From the NCBI GenBank assembly GCA_028279215.1, contig JANQOF010000053.1, positions 1 through 55,326 on the forward strand: a stretch of DNA of 55,326 bases, in the 5' to 3' direction. This DNA is from Pirellulales bacterium (GTDB taxonomy: Bacteria; Planctomycetota; Planctomycetia; Pirellulales; Lacipirellulaceae). The notes under the pieces are model-generated. The model worked only from the letters and a program-made list of their open reading frames with translations. It was not told the DNA's origin and ran no database searches. Numbering within the stretch: the first letter of the stretch is position 1; each line of letters starts with the position of its first letter. A program made the position numbers and the translations under genes. Below are positions 35,388-44,003 of the stretch, piece after piece.

Positions 35388-37640
35388 TTACCCCAGCAAG
35401 TCGGCGTCGAGCGGTGGCGGCTGGTCGTCGGGCTCGGGAGGGGCAAGCCGTTTGTACTCGGCGTTCTTCCAGCGTTCGAGGTCCGATTGGTACCACCAGC
35501 TAAAGGCGCTTTCGCTGGGGCCGCCGGGCAGGTTGGTCCAGGCTTCATCGGTACCCATGTCGGTGACGAAGTGGTAGCTGGGGGCAAACGTGCTTTCGCG
35601 TGTTTTGGTGGTGAGCAAGTGACCTTGGAACGGAGTGGCGTGGCAGCCGGGCATTGCGATGGGCGGCGACTGCAAACCGAGCAAGCGGCCGACGCTGCCC
35701 ATATTGATGAACCGATTGACGAAGTGAAACTCGTTGACCTTGGCCCACGGCTTGTTGGGTTCGGCTTCGGCACGGTCGGCGGCGCGGCGAATCATCTCGC
35801 CCTTGTCGCGCTGCTGCCACCAACCGCTGGTGACTTTGCGAAGCGCGCGATCGCAGGCGGTGAGCAAAAACTTGGAGTAACCCATGCGTGTCGACAGGTA
35901 CAACATCCGTCGCCAACCGATGCCCGCCTCGTGGCCGAAGATCTCGAGCAAAATGTGACGGTAGAAACTTTGAAACAGCGTGGCGTCGGTGCTTTCGGGG
36001 TTGTAGCGACAATCCCACGCGGCGAGCCGACGTTTGAGCTCGCAGTCTTCGAGATGCGCAAGGAGGATCGGCAGCAAGTCGCGGGCGTGGGTACTGAGCA
36101 CGTCGTACTGAAGCACCTGCATGTCGTCGATCGTCGCTTCGGGCAACTCGGTGAGGCGTTCGACGATGCGACGCAAGCGATAGTCGGCCAGATGGCTCGC
36201 GTGCAGCGGCGGGCCGTCGGTGCGGTACTGTTCTTCGTTCGCCGTGGCAACGAAGCCAATCGGCGGATCGTATTGGTGCGGCAACAACTCGGCGGGCACG
36301 ACGCCCCGCCAGTGGTTGGCTTCGTCCCAAGCCGCCAGCGGCGTAATGCCCGAGGCGTGCGGCGGTCGCTGCGGCAGCCATCCGCTCGCCTGCAAACCAA
36401 TGTGCCCGTCGCTATCGGCAAACACCCACACAAGCGACGGATGCGGCGAGTCGCGCACCGCGAGCATGGCGTCTTTGGTGTTTTCGGACGCCATGACGTC
36501 GAGCCACGTGGAGAGCGCTTTGCCACTGCCGGCGTGGTTGCCAATCCAGGCAACGGTGAGATAGATACCGGGCGAGTTGGCGTCAGGCTGGCGGGTGAGC
36601 GTGCCGAGTTCGTTTTCGTAGACATCGATTTCGAGCGGCGCTTGGCCCTTACGTTTGATGACTTCCTTGCGAAGCGAAAAATCATGCCATGTGTTTGCAC
36701 GACGATACTGCCAACCGGTGCTACCGCCGGGGCGACAATCTTCCATAAAGAAATCGCTAGTGTCGGCGGCCATGTAGGTGACACCCCACGAAAGCCGCTC
36801 GGTTCGCCCAACGGCCATCAACGGACAACCCGGAAGCGTCGCGCCCATGGCGTACTTGCGCGGATTCGACCCCTTACCCGACCACTCGAGCACGACTTCG
36901 TACCAGATGGCTGGCAGCCGATTGACTTCGAGGTGCGGATCGCTGGCCAACAGCGCGTGGCCCGTGGCGCTGCGGCCTGGACTCACTGCCCAGGCGTTGC
37001 TTCCGGCAAGGCGCGGCAAGTCGGCGAGCAGCTCGAGCGCTTCGTCCGACAAACGTTTGGTGATGTGGATATCGTGCAGCGGCTGGAAGTCGATGCCGTC
37101 TAAGTATGGAGCAAACAACTCGCGTATGAGATCGTCGTGCACGCCAAGTTGGATGAGTTCGAGTAATGTTTGCTCGGCTTCCTGTTCGCCAACGGCCAGG
37201 CCCGCAAACGAAAGCAAGTTGCCGAGCAACAACACCGCTTGGGGCGTCCACAAACCGGGCTCGAAACCGGTGACCCACATCGGCAGCGAGCGGCGGCTGT
37301 CGGCCAGGCCATCGTTCACGCCTTCGCAGTACCAGAGGATTTGGTCGAGCACCGGCTGCGACAGACTGTCGATCTCGGCATCGATTCGTTCGGTGAGGTT
37401 GGCGCGGCGGAGGAAGGTATCCATCTCCACGAGTTCCGGCTTGGCGGCGATGCGCTCGGCAGCCCGGCCGGCGGCGATGGCCCGGGCAAAGTAGATTTGC
37501 GTGGGGCGATCGATGGCATGCAAGTAACCCATGGCGTACACGGCCGCTTGCCAATCGGCAGCCTTGACGTGCGGCACCCCAGCGTCGTCGCGTTCGGCTG
37601 TGAACGGGTACCTAGGCTTCCTGAGGCTGATCGATTCCAT
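35388..37640 (-). CDS. Penicillin acylase (S45) family Ntn-hydrolase
   Basis: 750 aa. The order of elements fits penicillin G/cephalosporin acylases: an alpha-subunit region beginning with RDDAGVPHVKAADWQAAVYAMGYLHAIDR, then LAGSNAWAVSP, in which S214 would be the new N-terminal nucleophile of the beta subunit after self-cleavage, then LLASDPHLEVNRLPAIWYEV and CPLMAVGRTERLSWGVT. Unlike most members it has no signal peptide, so it should act in the cytoplasm. The natural substrate may be an acyl amide such as a homoserine lactone, but this is not shown. The gene is divergent from the secretion operon. No strong ribosome site precedes the ATG. Confidence 0.9.
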   Translation of the reverse strand: MESISLRKPRYPFTAERDDAGVPHVKAADWQAAVYAMGYLHAIDRPTQIYFARAIAAGRAAERIAAKPELVEMDTFLRRANLTERIDAEIDSLSQPVLDQILWYCEGVNDGLADSRRSLPMWVTGFEPGLWTPQAVLLLGNLLSFAGLAVGEQEAEQTLLELIQLGVHDDLIRELFAPYLDGIDFQPLHDIHITKRLSDEALELLADLPRLAGSNAWAVSPGRSATGHALLASDPHLEVNRLPAIWYEVVLEWSGKGSNPRKYAMGATLPGCPLMAVGRTERLSWGVTYMAADTSDFFMEDCRPGGSTGWQYRRANTWHDFSLRKEVIKRKGQAPLEIDVYENELGTLTRQPDANSPGIYLTVAWIGNHAGSGKALSTWLDVMASENTKDAMLAVRDSPHPSLVWVFADSDGHIGLQASGWLPQRPPHASGITPLAAWDEANHWRGVVPAELLPHQYDPPIGFVATANEEQYRTDGPPLHASHLADYRLRRIVERLTELPEATIDDMQVLQYDVLSTHARDLLPILLAHLEDCELKRRLAAWDCRYNPESTDATLFQSFYRHILLEIFGHEAGIGWRRMLYLSTRMGYSKFLLTACDRALRKVTSGWWQQRDKGEMIRRAADRAEAEPNKPWAKVNEFHFVNRFINMGSVGRLLGLQSPPIAMPGCHATPFQGHLLTTKTRESTFAPSYHFVTDMGTDEAWTNLPGGPSESAFSWWYQSDLERWKNAEYKRLAPPEPDDQPPPLDADLLG

Positions 37641-37795
37641 GGCTTTAGTTTAGTTCAACCCAACGTAATGACCAAGAACGACCGATACTCGCCAGGAATA
37701 ACTGGACGGAGGTGTACCGAATACCCGTAGGCAAGAAGTTTCCCAATCTTGGCCGGTCGGGTTATCATGAGCAGAGCTTTCACCCCAAGGACGAC

Positions 37796-38971
37796 ATGCA
37801 CGACACGCGAACTTCCACGAACACGCTCGCCGAGTGGGAGGCTTTTCTCGCAACGCTGGATGGCGGCACGAATTCGGCGGTTGAGTTCGTCGACCGGTTG
37901 CTCGCGCTGGTCGACCAAGCGCCAGCTAGCGACGTGCACCTCGATCCTACGGAGACGGCGCTCGAACTGCGATGGCGACTCGACGGTGTGCTGCAGCCAT
38001 TAGGCGCCGCGCCGCGGGCCATTGCCGCCAACATCGTTGGGCGGCTGAAAGTGCTGGCTGGGTTGCTGACGTACGAAACGGCGCTACCGCAAGAGGGACG
38101 CCTAGTAAATGAGACATCCGGGTCCGAGTTTCGGGTGAGCACGTTCCCCACGCTGTTCGGCGAGCGGGCTGTGTTGCGTGCGTTAGGCGCAAGCGCGTCG
38201 GGCCTCGATTCGCTCGACAAGCTCGGGCTCGATGCTCAAGTGCTCGCACAGTTTCAAACCGCATTGGCTGGCAACACAGGTGCGATTCTCGTCGTTGGCC
38301 CAGCCGGCAGCGGCAAGACTACAACCGCCTACGCCGCGGTTCGCGAGGTGGTGCGCCAGTCGCACGGCGGGCGGGCGATTCACTCGCTCGAAGACCCGGT
38401 GGAGGTCGTTGTGCCGGGGGTGGCGCAATCGCAAGTGAACGAGGCATCTGGATTCACCATGGCCACGGCGCTTAAGTCGCTGGTGCGGCAAGATCCCGAA
38501 GTACTCATGCTGGGCGAGATGCGCGATCGGGCCACGGCCGAAACCACATTGCAAGCGGCGCTCACCGGTAGCCTGGTGATCACCACCTTTCACGCCGGCA
38601 ACGCCGCCGAGGCGGTACAGCGGTTGGTCGACATGGGAATTCCATCGTACGCGGTGGGACACTCGATTCGATTAATCGTCGCGCAGCGACTGGTTCGTCG
38701 ACTCTGCGAGTGCGCCCTCGAAGGCGAACCGACACGTGACGCTGCACCGTTGGGCGTGGACGTCAAACGCTGCATGGGGCCCGCCGGTTGCGAGCGCTGC
38801 ACAGGCACCGGCTACCGCGGCCGCGCGCTACTCGCCGAGGTAACCGCCACCACCGACTTGCGCAACCAATCCACCACCATCCCATTCCTATCCGCCGCCA
38901 CGAGCCTGGTGGAAGCAGGAGCTACGAGCCCCAGCGAAGTGATTCGAGCCTTCGGTTGGCGACGAGAGTAA
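37796..38971 (+). CDS. GspE/PulE/PilB-family secretion ATPase
   Basis: 391 aa from the ATG at 37796, six bases after AAGGA. It is shorter than typical GspE (about 500 aa) because the N1 docking domain is missing. It retains the N2 region (ASDVHLDP), Walker A GPAGSGKT (168-175), an Asp box HSLEDPVE, Walker B LMLGEMRD (237-244) and the His box ITTFHAGN (262-269). A zinc subdomain uses C304, C306, C326, C332 and C335 before GTGYRGR. It should power assembly of the pseudopilus encoded by the following genes. The missing N1 domain suggests an unusual or simplified contact with its membrane partners. Confidence 0.93.
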   Translation: MHDTRTSTNTLAEWEAFLATLDGGTNSAVEFVDRLLALVDQAPASDVHLDPTETALELRWRLDGVLQPLGAAPRAIAANIVGRLKVLAGLLTYETALPQEGRLVNETSGSEFRVSTFPTLFGERAVLRALGASASGLDSLDKLGLDAQVLAQFQTALAGNTGAILVVGPAGSGKTTTAYAAVREVVRQSHGGRAIHSLEDPVEVVVPGVAQSQVNEASGFTMATALKSLVRQDPEVLMLGEMRDRATAETTLQAALTGSLVITTFHAGNAAEAVQRLVDMGIPSYAVGHSIRLIVAQRLVRRLCECALEGEPTRDAAPLGVDVKRCMGPAGCERCTGTGYRGRALLAEVTATTDLRNQSTTIPFLSAATSLVEAGATSPSEVIRAFGWRRE

Positions 38972-39079
38972 CGGAACAATTTGAACGGGAGAAAACAGAG
39001 AAAGATGAATTGTCATTCATCCAGGCATGATCATAAGTAATGACAACGACAAGACGAACACGGTGGTTGGCAGTCATAT

Positions 39080-39099
39080 GTCTTCGTGTCTTCGTGGTT
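39080..39099. repeat. Dispersed intergenic motif CTTCGTGTCTTCGTGG
   Basis: The gap between the ATPase and the first GspF-like gene (177 bases) contains TCTTCGTGTCTTCGTGGTTC. Motifs of this form (complement CCACGAAGACACGAAG) are commonly scattered between genes in planctomycete and verrucomicrobial genomes. Only this one copy is in the window. No terminator is evident in the gap. Confidence 0.35.
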
Positions 39100-39148
39100 C
39101 CACCTACAACTCCGTGACTTCCTGTTCAGTACACCCAGCTCAAATCGG

Positions 39149-40225
39149 ATGACTAGCTCCGCCATGAACCGTACATCGCTCGACGATCTCGCCGCGCTCA
39201 ATGCCGAGTTGGCGGCGTTAGTGCGCGCGCGGATTCCGCTCGAGCCGGAACTTCGTCGCCTTGCGCCGCAACTACCGAAGAGGGCGGGCGCGCTGGCCAA
39301 CCGGCTGGCCGAACGCATGGAGAGCGGCAGCGACTTGGCCACTGCCATGGAAGCCGAACGTGATCAATTGCCGGAAGTCTACCGAGCAGTGATGATCGCG
39401 GGGCTCGAAAGTGGCGACCCTACCGCGGCGCTCGAAGACGTGGCCGAAAGCGCCGGCCGCTTGGCGGGCCTGCGTCAAACGACAGGCCTGGCCCTGGTGA
39501 TGCCGGTCGCCGTAGTGATTGTGGCGAGCGTGCTGTTGTCGGTCCTACTGCAAACGACCTTTAAGAACATTGCGTGGATCGCTCCGGACACGCTAGGGCC
39601 TTACCAAGCAGCGGCGCAGGATCCTTGGCTCCGTTGGGTGCTCGCGGTGTTGGTGCCGCTGCTTGCTATCGTGGTTCCGTGCGTATGGTGGTGGCGCTCG
39701 CGGGCGGCCGTTGGGTGGGCGGCTTCGCGGTGGGGTGTACTGGGGTGGATTCCCGGAGGAAGGCGACTGCACCGGCTTACATCGTCGGCCACCTTCGCGG
39801 AAGTCTTACGGATGATGGTCGCCAGCGGAGCGCCGCTCGACCGCAGTTTGACCACGGCGGCTCAGTCGTGCGCCAACCGGAGGTTTCGCCGTGCTGGATT
39901 GGCGCTCGCAGAGCATAGTCGGGGAGGAGGCGACTTGGCCGATCGCAACAATGTCTTGGTTGCGAAACACTCCCAACAGTTGCCGCCCCAAGTGCGCGTG
40001 GCGCTTCGACATTGTGGCCACCAAGATGTCTTTGCGTCGTCGCTGGCCCAAGCGGCTAGTTCGTATCAGGCACGTGCCGCGGCGCTTAGCAGCGCGTTGT
40101 CCGATTACATCCCCGCGCTGCTGACGTTGGGCGTGGCCGGCACGGTCACCGCTGCTTACACCATAGGGCTACTGTGGCCTTATACCGTGATGCTATACAC
40201 CTTGTCCCACGCTTTGTGGCAATAA
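39149..40225 (+). CDS. GspF-like inner membrane protein, divergent
   Basis: 358 aa from the ATG at 39149 (39164 is also possible). It has the T2SF architecture: a helical cytoplasmic bundle (LNAELAALVRARIPLEPELRRLA), a first membrane helix pair (about 107-135 and 163-185), a second bundle (TFAEVLRMMVASGAPLDRSLTTAA, near 213-236) and a last membrane segment near 325-350. It is more divergent than the two following GspF proteins. In type II secretion and type IV pili GspF/PilC forms the membrane platform. Having three such genes in one operon is unusual. Confidence 0.85.
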   Translation: MTSSAMNRTSLDDLAALNAELAALVRARIPLEPELRRLAPQLPKRAGALANRLAERMESGSDLATAMEAERDQLPEVYRAVMIAGLESGDPTAALEDVAESAGRLAGLRQTTGLALVMPVAVVIVASVLLSVLLQTTFKNIAWIAPDTLGPYQAAAQDPWLRWVLAVLVPLLAIVVPCVWWWRSRAAVGWAASRWGVLGWIPGGRRLHRLTSSATFAEVLRMMVASGAPLDRSLTTAAQSCANRRFRRAGLALAEHSRGGGDLADRNNVLVAKHSQQLPPQVRVALRHCGHQDVFASSLAQAASSYQARAAALSSALSDYIPALLTLGVAGTVTAAYTIGLLWPYTVMLYTLSHALWQ

Positions 40226-40240
40226 CGAGGGCTCAACCAG

Positions 40241-41365
40241 TTGAAATCGTTTGACTACCAGGCGCGGCGCGACGGCCAAACGTTTGGCGACCGAATGATG
40301 GCCGAAAGCCAGCAGGCGGCGCGAGAACAACTCGAAGCGGAAGGCTACGAGGTCTTGTCGCTTGCCCAGGCCGATACGCGCGACTCCACGTCTGTCGCAG
40401 CCGCAGAGCATCGTTTGCCTATGGAAGTCGTGCTCGAAACACTCGCCGACGACGTGGGCGATCGCCGCCTGAAGTTGGTCGTCAGCCGAATCTCTGCCGA
40501 TGTCGCTCGTGGTGCTTCGCTGGACCAAGCGCTCGACAACTTGGGCGATCGGGCGCCGCGCTACTTGTCGGGCGTGCTGCGGGCAGCCACTTCCTCGGGC
40601 GACTTCGCCGAGGTATGCAACAACTTCGTACGCATTCGTCGATCGGCTGACGATGCTTGGGCGGCGGTATGGCGCGTGTTGATCTACCCGCTCATTTTGC
40701 TGCTCGCGCTCACAGGACTAACGTTTCTGTTTGCCATCGTCGTCATTCCGGCGTTTGCCGATATCTTTAACGAGTTCGACCTGGAGCTGCCGGGCATCAC
40801 GGAAAGCCTAGTCTGGGCGGGGCCAATTTTGCCGTGGTTGACGGTGTTTGCGGTGCTCTTGTGGCTTGGCGTCATCTTTGTGCCCAGGGTGACTGGCTTC
40901 GGCTTTCAATTGCAGTCCGCATTGCCGGCGATGGGCAGCTTGTTTACAAGTATCAGCCACGAGCAATTCTCGCTCACGCTTGCCAGTTTCCTGAAAATGC
41001 GAATTCCGCTGCCGTTGGCGCTTTCGTATGCCGGCGACATTGTCGAGAACCGAAGCCTCGGCAGGGCTGCCTATCGCGCGGCCGAGACGATTCGCGGCGG
41101 CAGCACACTGTCTGACGCCATGGCCAGGTCGCGGCACTTCGATCGGGCGCTTCCCGTGCTCGTTAAATGGGGAGAAGACCGGTCGGCGCTGGCCGACAGC
41201 CTGTTGTTGGCGGGCGAGATGTATCAAGACCGGCGCGAGCAACGCATGTGCCTGTTGAGCCGCATTATTCCCACGGTAGCCTTGGTATGGGTCGCAAGTA
41301 GCGCCACGGCGGCTGCCTCGGCGCTGTTGATACCGATGCTGAAGTTGATTGAGGGTCTGTCGTAG
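40241..41365 (+). CDS. gspF: GspF-type inner membrane platform protein
   Basis: 374 aa. The start is a TTG at 40241 with GAGGG nine bases upstream. It begins in the classical way (KSFDYQARRDGQTFGDRMMAESQQAAREQLEAEGYEV), followed by two T2SF domains with membrane helices near 145-170, 190-215 and 340-365. It shares the stretch EFDLELPxxT after the first helix and the last seven residues KLIEGLS with the next gene product, so the two are tandem paralogues. It starts 15 bases after the preceding gene. Confidence 0.92.
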   Translation: MKSFDYQARRDGQTFGDRMMAESQQAAREQLEAEGYEVLSLAQADTRDSTSVAAAEHRLPMEVVLETLADDVGDRRLKLVVSRISADVARGASLDQALDNLGDRAPRYLSGVLRAATSSGDFAEVCNNFVRIRRSADDAWAAVWRVLIYPLILLLALTGLTFLFAIVVIPAFADIFNEFDLELPGITESLVWAGPILPWLTVFAVLLWLGVIFVPRVTGFGFQLQSALPAMGSLFTSISHEQFSLTLASFLKMRIPLPLALSYAGDIVENRSLGRAAYRAAETIRGGSTLSDAMARSRHFDRALPVLVKWGEDRSALADSLLLAGEMYQDRREQRMCLLSRIIPTVALVWVASSATAAASALLIPMLKLIEGLS

Positions 41366-41415
41366 TTTTCAGTTCCTTTCGAGATAAACACCAACCGACG
41401 TACGAACCTGCTCCG

Positions 41416-42675
41416 ATGATGTTCCTCGCGCCCACGCTCTTGATTCTACTGGGACTGGCCGCGCGACTTGCGCTTGGCTTGGCTTATGGCGTACGTGGCC
41501 CCGATCCATCCGATGTCATCTATCAAGGCGTTCGCTTCTTTAGCTGGGCAACGATCGGATGCGGATGCGCAATTTGGTGTTTGTTGTCGATTGGCGCGCT
41601 ACCCATACTGCTTATGCTGGGCGTGCTGGCGGGCTTCGCGGTCGTCGATGCGGTACGATCGTCGCGCGAAACGCACCGGCGAACGGTAAGCAAGCTGCTG
41701 GCCGTGGCCATGCGCGAGGGTCGTTTGAAAGAGTCGCTCGAGCTGCTCGATCATCTGCGGCCGGGATGGTTCGTGGGACAGGCAGTCGGCCATCTTGCCG
41801 ACGAGTTGCAAAGTGGCCAGCAACTTTATGAGGCGGTGGCTCGCAATAAGTCTGCCCTGCCGCGAGAGGCGGCCGCTTACGCCGCGATTGGCACGCTCGT
41901 TTCGGCCGAGCCCGAAGCACTCGACGAATTAGGCGAACCCGACCATCCTCAACTTGCTCGAGCCTGGCGATGGTGGTTCGACCACGGCGCCTACACTGCC
42001 GCGATGGTGCTCACGATGGGCCTCCTAGTCGGAGTGTTTTTTGCCTTTGTCATTCCTCAGTTCTATCAGATTTTCTGGGAGTTTGACCTCGAACTACCGG
42101 CTGTCACCGACTTCCTATTCGCGATCGCCGACGACACCTGGGTTTGGTCGCTGCTCGTGTTCTTCACCGAGCTAGCTTTGTTAGCGGCATTCATCATCGG
42201 CGTCTTGTACCTGCTCGAGCTGCCCGTCTTTCGGGGAGTCTCGGACCTAATCATGCGACGCTTACATACGGCCGAAGTGCTGCGGATGCTTGCCTTGGCA
42301 ATGGAGCATCGGGCCGAGTTGCCCAGAGCGCTCTACGCGCTTTCGGTCACCCACCCTGTTCGGGCGGTGCGCAACCGGATGTCGACATCGTATCAAGACG
42401 TTGCCGCCGGACAGCCATGGGCCGAGGTGCTGATGCACAACCGACTGCTCTCGCCAAACGACAAAGGCCTGGCCGAAACTGCCGCCGCGGCAGGCAACCT
42501 ACCGTGGGCTCTGAGGCAAATTGCGATGCGACGCGAATCGCGATTCGCTGCTGTGATCACGTTTCTTGGTCATCTCTCGTACCCACTGGTGATACTCTTC
42601 TTCAGCGCGTTCGTGGCGTTCATTTGCATCGCCTTGTTCATTCCAATCGTCAAGTTAATCGAAGGACTTTCGTGA
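41416..42675 (+). CDS. GspF-type membrane protein, paralogue of the preceding gene
   Basis: 419 aa. Instead of the usual cytoplasmic start it has an extra N-terminal membrane region (about 3-22 and 40-75). It then follows the T2SF pattern: VSKLLAVAMREGRLKESLELLDHL, a helix (about 196-220) followed by FWEFDLELPAVTDF, a second bundle (TAEVLRMLALAMEHRAELPRAL) and a final helix ending IPIVKLIEGLS. The C-terminal tail is the same as in the 374-aa protein. The stop codon overlaps the next start by one base (TGATG). Confidence 0.88.
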   Translation: MMFLAPTLLILLGLAARLALGLAYGVRGPDPSDVIYQGVRFFSWATIGCGCAIWCLLSIGALPILLMLGVLAGFAVVDAVRSSRETHRRTVSKLLAVAMREGRLKESLELLDHLRPGWFVGQAVGHLADELQSGQQLYEAVARNKSALPREAAAYAAIGTLVSAEPEALDELGEPDHPQLARAWRWWFDHGAYTAAMVLTMGLLVGVFFAFVIPQFYQIFWEFDLELPAVTDFLFAIADDTWVWSLLVFFTELALLAAFIIGVLYLLELPVFRGVSDLIMRRLHTAEVLRMLALAMEHRAELPRALYALSVTHPVRAVRNRMSTSYQDVAAGQPWAEVLMHNRLLSPNDKGLAETAAAAGNLPWALRQIAMRRESRFAAVITFLGHLSYPLVILFFSAFVAFICIALFIPIVKLIEGLS

Positions 42676-43109
42676 TGCGGTCGATTCGGCTAACAGACTG
42701 CTTCGGCGAGCCGCGCGGCTTCACGTTGATGGAAGTAACTGTCGCTGCGATGGCGATGGCGATTGTGACGGTCGGCATTCTACAGGCCACGCTAGCGCTC
42801 GAGCGCGCCCATCAAGCCAGCCAGCGCGTCGATTACGCAAGTCGCGAACTCGACAACATGATGGAACGCTTCATTCACCAGCCGTGGGAGGCGATCACGC
42901 CGGCGGCGGCAAAGGAGCTCGCGCCGGCGGCCGAGTTAATCGAGCGACTTCCGGCAGCCCAACTCGAGACGGCTGTGTTTCAAGAGAGCGAACCGTTCGA
43001 CGCGAAGCGCGTCACGATGCAACTGCGGTGGCACGCCCAGCGCGGCCGCTCAGGCAAGCCATTGGTGCTCACCGCGTGGGTGCTTCGGCAACGGGAGCCC
43101 ACGCCATGA
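42675..43109 (+). CDS. Pseudopilin with prepilin leader (GspI/GspH-like)
   Basis: 144 aa. The leader is MRSIRLTDCFGEPRG, cut before FTLMEV (Glu20 at +5), followed by a hydrophobic helix to about 43. The start shares a base with the preceding stop, and its own stop overlaps the next ATG by four bases. The small soluble domain is similar in size to minor pseudopilins such as GspI. A longer in-frame ORF upstream lies over the preceding gene and is rejected. Confidence 0.87.
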   Translation: MRSIRLTDCFGEPRGFTLMEVTVAAMAMAIVTVGILQATLALERAHQASQRVDYASRELDNMMERFIHQPWEAITPAAAKELAPAAELIERLPAAQLETAVFQESEPFDAKRVTMQLRWHAQRGRSGKPLVLTAWVLRQREPTP

Positions 43110-43579
43110 CTCACCCAATTCGCCATCAACGTGGTTTCACGCTTATTGAACTGGTGGGCGTCATCGTGATAACCAGCGCACTGATGTTGGTCGCGGTATC
43201 GCTATTACACAGCGTGCTGAGCTGGAACAGGAATGCGACCGCCGCAGCGACCCAGGCGGGTAGTCTTGACCGCATGGAACAACAACTCCGCAGTCGACTA
43301 CGAAACGCAAGTAGCGCCTCGGTAGACGGCCGTGTGTTTACGATCCAGTCGGGCGGTGCTCGCGCTCAATGGACTCTTACCGACGACCGTTGCGAAATGG
43401 AAACCGACGGCGACGACGGTCCACGCTACGAGAAGTACAACATCGGCCCGCGCGACCCATGGAAGTTGAGCTTGCAAGACGGGTTGGCGGAGATCGAACT
43501 CGCTGTGCCCGAAGGGAAGCGCGGGCTACCGTTTCGCCTGGTCGTCGTCTCGAACAACTCATTGGAGGTGCTGGAATGA
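43106..43579 (+). CDS. Pseudopilin with prepilin leader (GspJ-like)
   Basis: 157 aa. Leader MTHPIRHQRG is followed by FTLIEL (Glu15 at +5) and a hydrophobic helix to about 40. A helical stalk (SWNRNATAAATQAGSLDRMEQQLRSRLRNA) and beta domain follow, as in GspJ/PilW-type minor pseudopilins. The ATG overlaps the stop of the previous gene (ATGA), and the gene ends in the same kind of overlap with the next one, a tight translational chain. Confidence 0.87.
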   Translation: MTHPIRHQRGFTLIELVGVIVITSALMLVAVSLLHSVLSWNRNATAAATQAGSLDRMEQQLRSRLRNASSASVDGRVFTIQSGGARAQWTLTDDRCEMETDGDDGPRYEKYNIGPRDPWKLSLQDGLAEIELAVPEGKRGLPFRLVVVSNNSLEVLE

Positions 43580-43962
43580 CGTACAACCAGTCCACTGGAA
43601 GTCGCCGCCGGCCTGGCGCTGCCCTGTTTACGGTGCTCGCCGTGTTGGCGATTGCCATGATTGTCATCGCTTCAATGCTCGGCGGGCTGGTTCGCGAGCA
43701 TCGTCAATGTCGGCTGCGCCACGAGCAGCGGCAGTGCCGCCGACTGGCGGAAGCAAGCGTTGCCCGAGCCGAGCGCCTACTCGCCAATAATGCGGATTAC
43801 ACCGGCGGATCATGGACGATCGCTGCCGACGACTCAGCTTACGACCACGATGCGGAAGTTTCCATCGTTGTGACGAACGATGGAATCACGGCTACCGCGT
43901 CGTATCCCGCCGGCGAATCGCCCCGCGTCCGCCACAGTGAAACAGCACTAGTCAATCAGTAG
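43576..43962 (+). CDS. PilX/GspK-like small membrane-anchored component
   Basis: 128 aa. The N-terminus [25 protein letters not shown] looks like the degenerate leader and helix of PilX or GspK proteins, which often lack a clear FTLxE motif. The periplasmic part is short (about 90 residues) compared with GspK (about 300). The start overlaps the previous stop by four bases, so it belongs to the same unit. It may sit at the tip of the pseudopilus. Confidence 0.72.
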   Translation: MTYNQSTGSRRRPGAALFTVLAVLAIAMIVIASMLGGLVREHRQCRLRHEQRQCRRLAEASVARAERLLANNADYTGGSWTIAADDSAYDHDAEVSIVVTNDGITATASYPAGESPRVRHSETALVNQ

Positions 43963-44003
43963 ATTCATTCAAACGTTACCTTGAGAGATTGCGAGGAGAC
44001 AAC

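Noticed and set aside
35325-37103. Rightward ORF of 592 codons opposite the penicillin acylase
   Set aside because: It is the antisense of a well-recognised gene, a result of high GC content; its translation has no family features.
42144-42674. In-frame upstream extension of the first pseudopilin (total 321 codons)
   Set aside because: It overlaps the GspF coding region and has no similarity to pseudopilins; the prepilin leader starts at 42675.
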